Of a stretch of 48,841 bases of DNA, positions 43,701 to 48,841 are shown piece after piece. The notes beneath the pieces are model-generated. The model had not been told where the DNA came from. It searched no databases and worked only from the letters and a program-made list of their open reading frames with translations. The DNA is from Lindgomyces ingoldianus (Eukaryota; Ascomycota; Dothideomycetes; Pleosporales; Lindgomycetaceae), in the NCBI RefSeq assembly GCF_010093535.1, contig NW_022985189.1:804635-853475 (forward strand). Reading direction: 5' to 3'. The translations under genes were made by a program, and so were the position numbers. Position 1 is the stretch's first letter, and each line of letters begins with the position of its first letter.

Positions 43701-44617
43701 AGTCTAGAGACCTCACTGCTGTCAAAATTCTACTCCAGAACAAATCCCTGGGGAAGGGGCTTCGGAGCGGCTTGTTTCTGTGCGAGATCATGACCATTTG
43801 GAAGTGTACAACATCCACGGAGAAAGAAATCGAGGGCAAGTGGAAGGAGCTTCTTGAGATCCTCGTTTGCGGTTTTCTCGAAGACGATGCCTCGTCCTAT
43901 GACTGGGCCAACACAATTCTCTGCTCTGCAGCCCGGCAGGGTTGCTTGCCTGTGATCAAAATACTATTCGAGAAAGCTAGCGGAGAACCCGAACTAGCCA
44001 AGGCGCTACTGGCAGAAACTCAGAAAGACAGTGTATACCAATCTGTCGGGGAGGCAGCATTCTGGGGCCAAGCAGATGTCATCCAATATCTGCTCACACA
44101 AGATTATGTCGACATCAGCCCCCATCTACATCACCGCACCGACTCCAAGAACTCATCCATCGACCCTTCGGGTAAAAACGTCCTACACTGTGCGGCCAAC
44201 TCTAGAAATCCGGACATCTTCCGTATTCTTGTTGAGAAGTTCCCAAGCGGCGTTAATGAACAGACAGAGAGCGGGGACACACCATTACATATACTAGTCT
44301 TCGCGCGTCCCACGAGCGTTGAAGCTGTACGAGTCTTAGTAGAAATTGGCGGGGCGGATGTGAACCTCTCCCCGGGTGGAGAATGGTATTCACCCTTGCG
44401 GACTGCCATACGCGCTAGGAATGTGCAGGTGTGTCGACTGCTTGCATCATGTGGAGCCCACGTTGATGATGCCATCGAAGTCGATCCATTGTCTGGATAT
44501 CCGATCCTGAAGGACAACCTAGAGGACACCGAGACTTCTGAATCCATTTTGAAGGAGCTAGCCTTAGTTTCACAATCAGAGGTATGCAAAAGGTACCTTA
44601 GAATACCGAAGAACTGA
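40743..44617 (+). CDS. STAND/NLR-like protein: N-terminal helical domain, NACHT NTPase, ankyrin repeats
   Basis: Well-supported exons end at 41277, then 41334-41468, 41550-41763, 41824-43200 and 43254-44617 (acceptor 43244 also fits). All introns start GT, end AG and keep frame; the last joins two long open frames through QAY/LEFLGHFN. The N-terminal exon is open from 40903 without ATG; a start at 40743 spliced from GTAAGA (40783) to TTCCAG (40933) fits but is uncertain. The N-terminal part (RIALTKTQGLQVLFEQL...LLDFYFEAMDVL) resembles N-terminal domains of fungal NACHT-ankyrin proteins. NACHT: Walker A GDMGSGKS (42000-42023), Walker B LVLDGVDEC (42321-42347), VFISCRYDE, then a winged-helix-like part with RIVHQSLKDLIV. 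The C-terminus has ankyrin units (GKNVLHCAANSRN, GDTPLHILV). About 1,100 residues. Such proteins are signal-sensing NTPases, often in nonself recognition; the ligand is unknown. Confidence 0.8.
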
Positions 44618-44821
44618 GGTGGGTTGAGATGTGCGAACGGAACTATAAGCACCATATGAAGCATGGAATAGTGTGATTTGGAGTCCAGCACTCTACTCAT
44701 TCAAAGTATCCCTGCCCTTGCCATAAAAATCACCCAATCCTTAATCAGACCTCACTTTCCATCCACACTTCTGGTTCTGCTCGAGCACTTATATATTCGC
44801 TTTATTTAAGCGGAGTGTGTG
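44618..44821. other. 3' flank of the NLR-like gene
   Basis: Balanced composition without an open frame. It should contain the 3' UTR and polyadenylation site (an A-rich CATAAAAATC lies near 44722). Confidence 0.4.
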
Positions 44822-44964
44822 TGTTTGCACTACTCACGCATGCCTCACACGACAGTCACATGTTGAGATTTGCCTTTTCATATATATATATATTGACCCC
44901 TAGGTACTCTCCTTCACTAATTAGTCTAGTTCCTCATGCCTCTAGTACTCCCAATAGCTTCATA
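44822..44964 (+). mobile_element. Possible decayed LTR-5-like end
   Basis: It begins TGTTTGCACTACTCACG and ends AATAGCTTCATA, with AGTTCCTCATGCCTCTAG resembling the last 50 bases of the LTR-5 copies (AGTTCCTCATGTCTTTGG). No matching target duplication was found, and the middle differs. Confidence 0.45.
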
Positions 44965-44980
44965 TATTAACATTTGCATA

Positions 44981-46099
44981 TAACGTACCTAACGGGTTGG
45001 CCGGCCACTTTTGCTAAGCCCCTACTAAAACCACCCTATTCTCTCGCAAAACAGCCCACTTTAGCCCTATATAGAGTAATACAACATAAGATATTATTTA
45101 GAGTCTACTTCTGCTACTTGCTTACATGTATGTAAGTTATGCCTAGTCTAATTACACTGCCTGTATTGCTTTTAACTTAGCTTACCTCTTTTAGCGCGCA
45201 CCTGCGTCTTTAGCTTCTTCCTATTACTATGCGCTCTAAACTCCTTTAGAGCAGTTAGACAAGCTCTATTCTTAACTATTAAGGTCTTTTCTGCCTAAAT
45301 TTACTTTCTTTTATGCAATCTATGTTATGTAGCAGCCTTATTTACTGCTTAAAGCTTTATAATCTTATAGCCTACCTTATTATATTAATGCCCTAGATAA
45401 CTATTATCTACTTTCTATTACCTTACTATATTGCCTTTAGCTGTCCTTGTCTTTCTAAAGCTATAATTACTGCTCTAGTTAATATCTAGCCTATTATAAA
45501 GCCTAACTTATTAAAGTTATACCTGTCTTTATCCTAGATACTATACTTAGCTTTTATGTTAGCTACTAGGCAAAACTAGCCCTAGATAACCTCTAGATTC
45601 TTATAAAGTGCTCTTTTATAATTATACTTATAATTAAACTTTATTATAAACTTAGAGCAGTGCTTAACTTATATACTAGTCTAGTTTAAGCTAACCTAGC
45701 CTAGATTGCGCTCTATAGGCAAGGAATTAGCTATATTAGCTATAGCTGTAAGCCTAAAAGGAAATCTGTCTGTAATAAGCTTAAGTATGTACTTAATAAC
45801 TACCTCTTTCTTAAGCTTAGTTAGATTCCTTAATTTAAGCTAGCATTCTGCTTATAAAGGCTGTCTAGCGCGTTAATTGCTTAGTGTTGTGTAAGAGACA
45901 TTATAAATAGCTACAGCGCGTTGTAAGAAGAGTTTTAAGTCTTATTTAAGAGCCTAAAGAGCAAGCTGTATCTAATGTTCTTTAGAAAATTTAATCTAGT
46001 GTTGTTGTTAAGGCATTATGTAGATAGGTAGAGTTTAGTAGGGGCTTGGCAAAAGTGGCCGGCTAACCCGTGTGGCCGGCCAACCTGTTAGGTACGTTA
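44981..46099. mobile_element. Foldback-related element FB-7 (second subfamily)
   Basis: Begins TAACGTACCTAACGGGTTGG and ends CCTGTTAGGTACGTTA, with TA at both ends; 1119 bp. The inverted tips continue as GGCCGGCC...TTTTGC(T/C)AAG(C)CCCTACTAAA for about 50 bases. The right half (about 45700-46030) resembles the right arm of FB-1 to FB-6 (AAGGAATTAGCTATATTAGC), but the left half is not its inverted copy. The left half instead matches FB-8. Confidence 0.82.
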
Positions 46100-47053
46100 T
46101 CCCATTAACCTGATGTTTGCTTATTAAAAACCACTCTAAGAAAGAACCAAGCAAAGTAGACATATAAGCCTGCAATCGAAAAAGCGGGATAAAAGCCATT
46201 TAAATAAGACTTAAGTGAAACTATTAGATCGTTAGGTTAACAAAGATGGTATATTACCCGTTTTTCTCGCCTGACGCACGGGCTCACCTGGCGCACGATT
46301 TTCACCGAGCAGCTTCAAAGGCTTTTGAGGCTACTAGGCCTCACGCAAATCTCTCTATCGCCTAATTTTAAAGAGTAATAAGTAATTGGGTATAGAGAAA
46401 AAGTATAGCTAAGTATCTAAGTATAATATCTTATAAGAAGGTTAATATGCTGCCTCTAATAATTTATTACTAGCAGGGCTTTAATAACTTTAATAATAAA
46501 TTGCTTACTGCTATTAAGCTTCTAAGAGATAATTAACTACTGTTTTCTTACTTTTTAAGCCTTCTTAGTAGACTAGATGTCCTTTTAAAGCTGCGCAGCA
46601 GTAAGCTAGTTGTGTCTGCTGTCTCTATATCTGCTCTTAAAGCTAAATCTCCTTTGCAGTAGCCTTTATATAATACCTCTTCTTTAAAGCCTGTTGCTTC
46701 TTAGCTCTTTTAATTACTTTATGCTAGATATCTTTCTGTTTTTAAAACCTCTCTGCTCTAGCTACCTCTGCTTTTTATGCTTCTTACTTACACGCTAACT
46801 ACACCTTGTTTAAGCTTTAAAAAATTGCACTACTATTTTAATTTAAAAGTAGTTTAAGCTAAAATGCTTTACTTTACTACTAACACTTTTTTTTATTAAC
46901 TAGTGCTTTTTTTAGGCCTTAACCCTCTAATTTTAACAGTATATTTTAAGTTAATACTAAGTAGATTATCTATAAAAGCTACTTAGCTTTAAAGTTATAT
47001 ATGTTATTAACTACTACGCTTAAGATCTTAGTAACTTTTCTTTAATTTTTAGC
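46100..47053. other. Unassigned sequence: GC-richer start, then RIP-altered
   Basis: 46244-46363 is balanced in composition and reads MVYYPFFSPDARAHLAHDFH and about 20 more residues on the plus strand before stops; it may instead be a transposon terminal repeat (CTCGCCTGACGCACGGGC). From 46364 on the DNA is AT-rich with frequent TAG. I cannot assign it. Confidence 0.35.
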
Positions 47054-47460
47054 TAACGTACTTCATAGGCGAGTTGCTTACACACCTAAGTCGCTTACTT
47101 TTGCCAAGACCCCACCCTAACAAACTCTACTATAGCCTATAACAACCCGCTCTAGCACTATATAGTACAGTACAGCCTAGAATATTATTTAGATACTACT
47201 TCTGCTTCTTGCTTACATGTTTGCGCGTTATGCCTAGTCTAATTGCACTATCTGCAGCGCCTTTAGGATGGCTTACCTACTTTAGCTTACACCTGCTTCT
47301 TTGCCTTCTTCCTATTACTGCGCGCTTTAAACTCCTTTAGAGCTATTAAGCATAGGCCTTTTTAAATTATTAAGGTTTTTTTTACCTTAATTTACTTTCT
47401 TTTATGTAATTTATATTATGTAGCAGCTTTATTAGCTGCTTAAAGCTTAGTTATTTTTTA
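47054..47460. mobile_element. Foldback-related element FB-8, partial
   Basis: Begins TAACGTACTTCATAGGCGAG, like FB-5, then continues with sequence matching FB-7 at about 45060-45360 (TTATGCCTAGTCTAATT, TTCTTCCTATTACT). The other end was not found before 47966, so it appears truncated. Confidence 0.7.
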
Positions 47461-47965
47461 TTATACTAACACTAGCTTATGCGTAATTATTGCTACTCTC
47501 TTTAAAACTTTTTTAAACGCCTTAACTATAGAAGTTAGTAAACTATTTATATACTTTTAAATTTTTATTTTTATAAGCATTAATTATAACTTAAGTTTTA
47601 AAGTATTACTTAGAGTTTACAACTACTAGAGCTTATTATATATAAGTAGTAGTAGTAATAAAGTGCGTAACTTTACATTAAAGCTTATTATAACCTATTA
47701 TAGGTTAAAAGAAACTAATTTAGCACTTTAAAACTTTTTTTAGATATTACTAAAAGTAATTATAGCATTATAGGCTGCTTTAAAGTATAGTAAGAACTTT
47801 ATTTTTATAATATAAGTAATTTAGTTATATATAAGGTTTTTAGCTTAGCGCCTATATGCTTTTTTTAAAGGAGTAAAACAACCTATATTAAGTAGCTATA
47901 AAAGGTGTAATAAGTAAAAAGGCATATAAATAGTAATAATCTTATTATTCTTATAGTATTACTAG
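47461..47965. other. Unassigned AT-rich, RIP-altered sequence
   Basis: No open frame, no recognisable repeat tips. It is the DNA into which the copia-2 LTR at 47966 inserted; ACTAG at 47961-47965 is the probable left target copy, but the right copy is outside the window. Confidence 0.5.
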
Positions 47966-48307
47966 TGTCAGATTAAAGCACTGTTTCTAGGCTTCCTGAG
48001 ATGAATGATGGGTTTGGATATGATGTATGGGATGATTAATTAATTGTGTTAATTGTGTTCATTTATTAATTCTTTTTTCTGCTCTACTTGTGTTGCTCAG
48101 CTTTTTGTTTTGCTGATCTAAGTCCCTCGCGCACTTGCCTTATGCGCGACTAGCTTGCAAAATGCTGCAATTTTCTGCAATTTGCTGCAAACTGCTGCAA
48201 CATGCTGCAATTTACAGCAACATACTGTTTGAGCTTATTGCTTGTACTATGTAGCAGCTTTTGTCAAGCGTTCCTCCTGTCTTGACAGTAGGTGCGCAAA
48301 TCTGACA
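47966..48307 (-). repeat. 3' LTR of copia-2 (LTR-1 family)
   Basis: 342 bp, beginning TGTCAGATTAAAGCAC and ending GCAAATCTGACA. About seven minisatellite units at 48151-48220, some with unusual variants (TTCTGCAATT, TGCTGCAAAC). It is followed by the polypurine tract, so it is a 3' LTR of an element on the minus strand. Confidence 0.9.
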
Positions 48308-48841
48308 CACCCTCTTAGCTTAGACATGCTTTAAGCTGGTTCCTAATTGCGCAACCTTAGTATGCTTCTAGGGCTTCCATTCTTGCTTTAATCTCTTCCA
48401 TATCCGCTTCCTAACTGACTATCCTCTCTCTAATGTTAACTAGCTGAATTTGCTAAAGAAAGCTTGGCTATTTGCTAACTAGAAGCGCTTTAGTAAGTCT
48501 GTCTGCAAGCATCTTGCTAGAGGGGACATAGACAACCTTAATTATTTATTAAGAGACTTCCTGTTAGAGCTAGTAGTTATAGATGTTAACATGTTAGAGC
48601 TTAGTTTAAAGTTAAGATATCTCTTTATTTACTAGTTAAATTATCTGCTTGTTGTTGCACTAGATTATAATAGTTAAATTAGGCAGCTTAACCTGCAGTT
48701 TATTAAGAAGCATTCTTATAAACATAGCTTCCTTAGCAACTTAAAACAGTGCAAGTAATTCTGCTTCTGTTGTTAATGTTGTAACTGTATTTTATTTATT
48801 TACTTACTATGTAATCTATTTGCTAAATAGTTAAATAATAT
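48308..48841 (-). pseudogene. copia-2 3' internal region, cut by the window edge
   Basis: Collinear with copia-1 2476-3010 and closely similar; most visible differences are C/T or G/A (for example CACCCTCTTAGC against CACCCCCTCAGC). It should be the RNase H end of pol. Stops abound on the minus strand. Confidence 0.85.

Noticed and set aside
44131..44700. 189-codon minus-strand frame
   Set aside because: Antisense shadow of the ankyrin exon, whose own frame shows clear ankyrin motifs.

Overview
This window looks like a chromosomal segment of a RIP-competent filamentous ascomycete (Pezizomycotina; a dothideomycete would fit, but the species cannot be told from sequence alone). About 43 kb is AT-rich, repeat-derived DNA in which TA is strongly enriched and CA/TG depleted. 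Stop codons in the dead transposon genes are mostly TAG, standing where Gln or Trp codons are expected. A small GC-balanced island at about 38.9-44.8 kb carries two intact-looking spliced genes.

Left repeat block (1-38.27 kb). This is a nest of transposable elements whose order can be read from target-site duplications (TSDs). An old minus-strand Ty3/gypsy element (gypsy-2, about 0.16-16.0 kb) was hit by a foldback DNA element (FB-1), by short solo LTRs (LTR-6, LTR-7, LTR-1) and by a second, plus-strand Ty3/gypsy element (gypsy-1, 16027-27131, TSD GAAAG). FB-1 was then hit by a minus-strand Ty1/copia element (2144-11632, TSD ATAGT), whose 5' LTR was in turn hit by a 4-kb element with 45-bp terminal inverted repeats (element A). 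gypsy-1 carries two LTR-5 copies, one LTR-2, two foldback elements and one LTR-1. From 27.3 to 38.3 kb come two more foldback elements, solo LTR-3, an LTR-2 copy, and a fragmented relative of element A (element B). Element B is broken by solo LTRs and by a Tc1/mariner-like TA-flanked element, which itself carries a foldback copy.

Gene island (38.9-44.8 kb). The first gene is a three-exon SAM-dependent methyltransferase of the EEF1AKMT4 type (39032-40009). The second is a multi-exon STAND/NLR-like protein with an N-terminal helical region, a NACHT NTPase and C-terminal ankyrin repeats (about 40743-44617). Its two longest open frames are joined by a short intron, so it is one gene. Both are on the plus strand. 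There is no sign that they act in one pathway; the first is probably housekeeping and the second probably belongs to the fungal nonself-recognition repertoire.

Right repeat block (44.98-48.84 kb). It holds a diverged foldback subfamily (FB-7, FB-8), unassigned AT-rich DNA, and the LTR and 3' end of a second copy of the same copia element, cut by the window edge.

The most notable signals are the foldback family with a constant length of 1104 bp, the LTR-embedded 10-bp minisatellite of variable copy number, the contrast between RIP-saturated internal regions and well-preserved short solo LTRs, the unclassified 45-bp-TIR element, and the NACHT-ankyrin gene beside repeat-rich DNA. No rRNA, tRNA or CRISPR array was seen.
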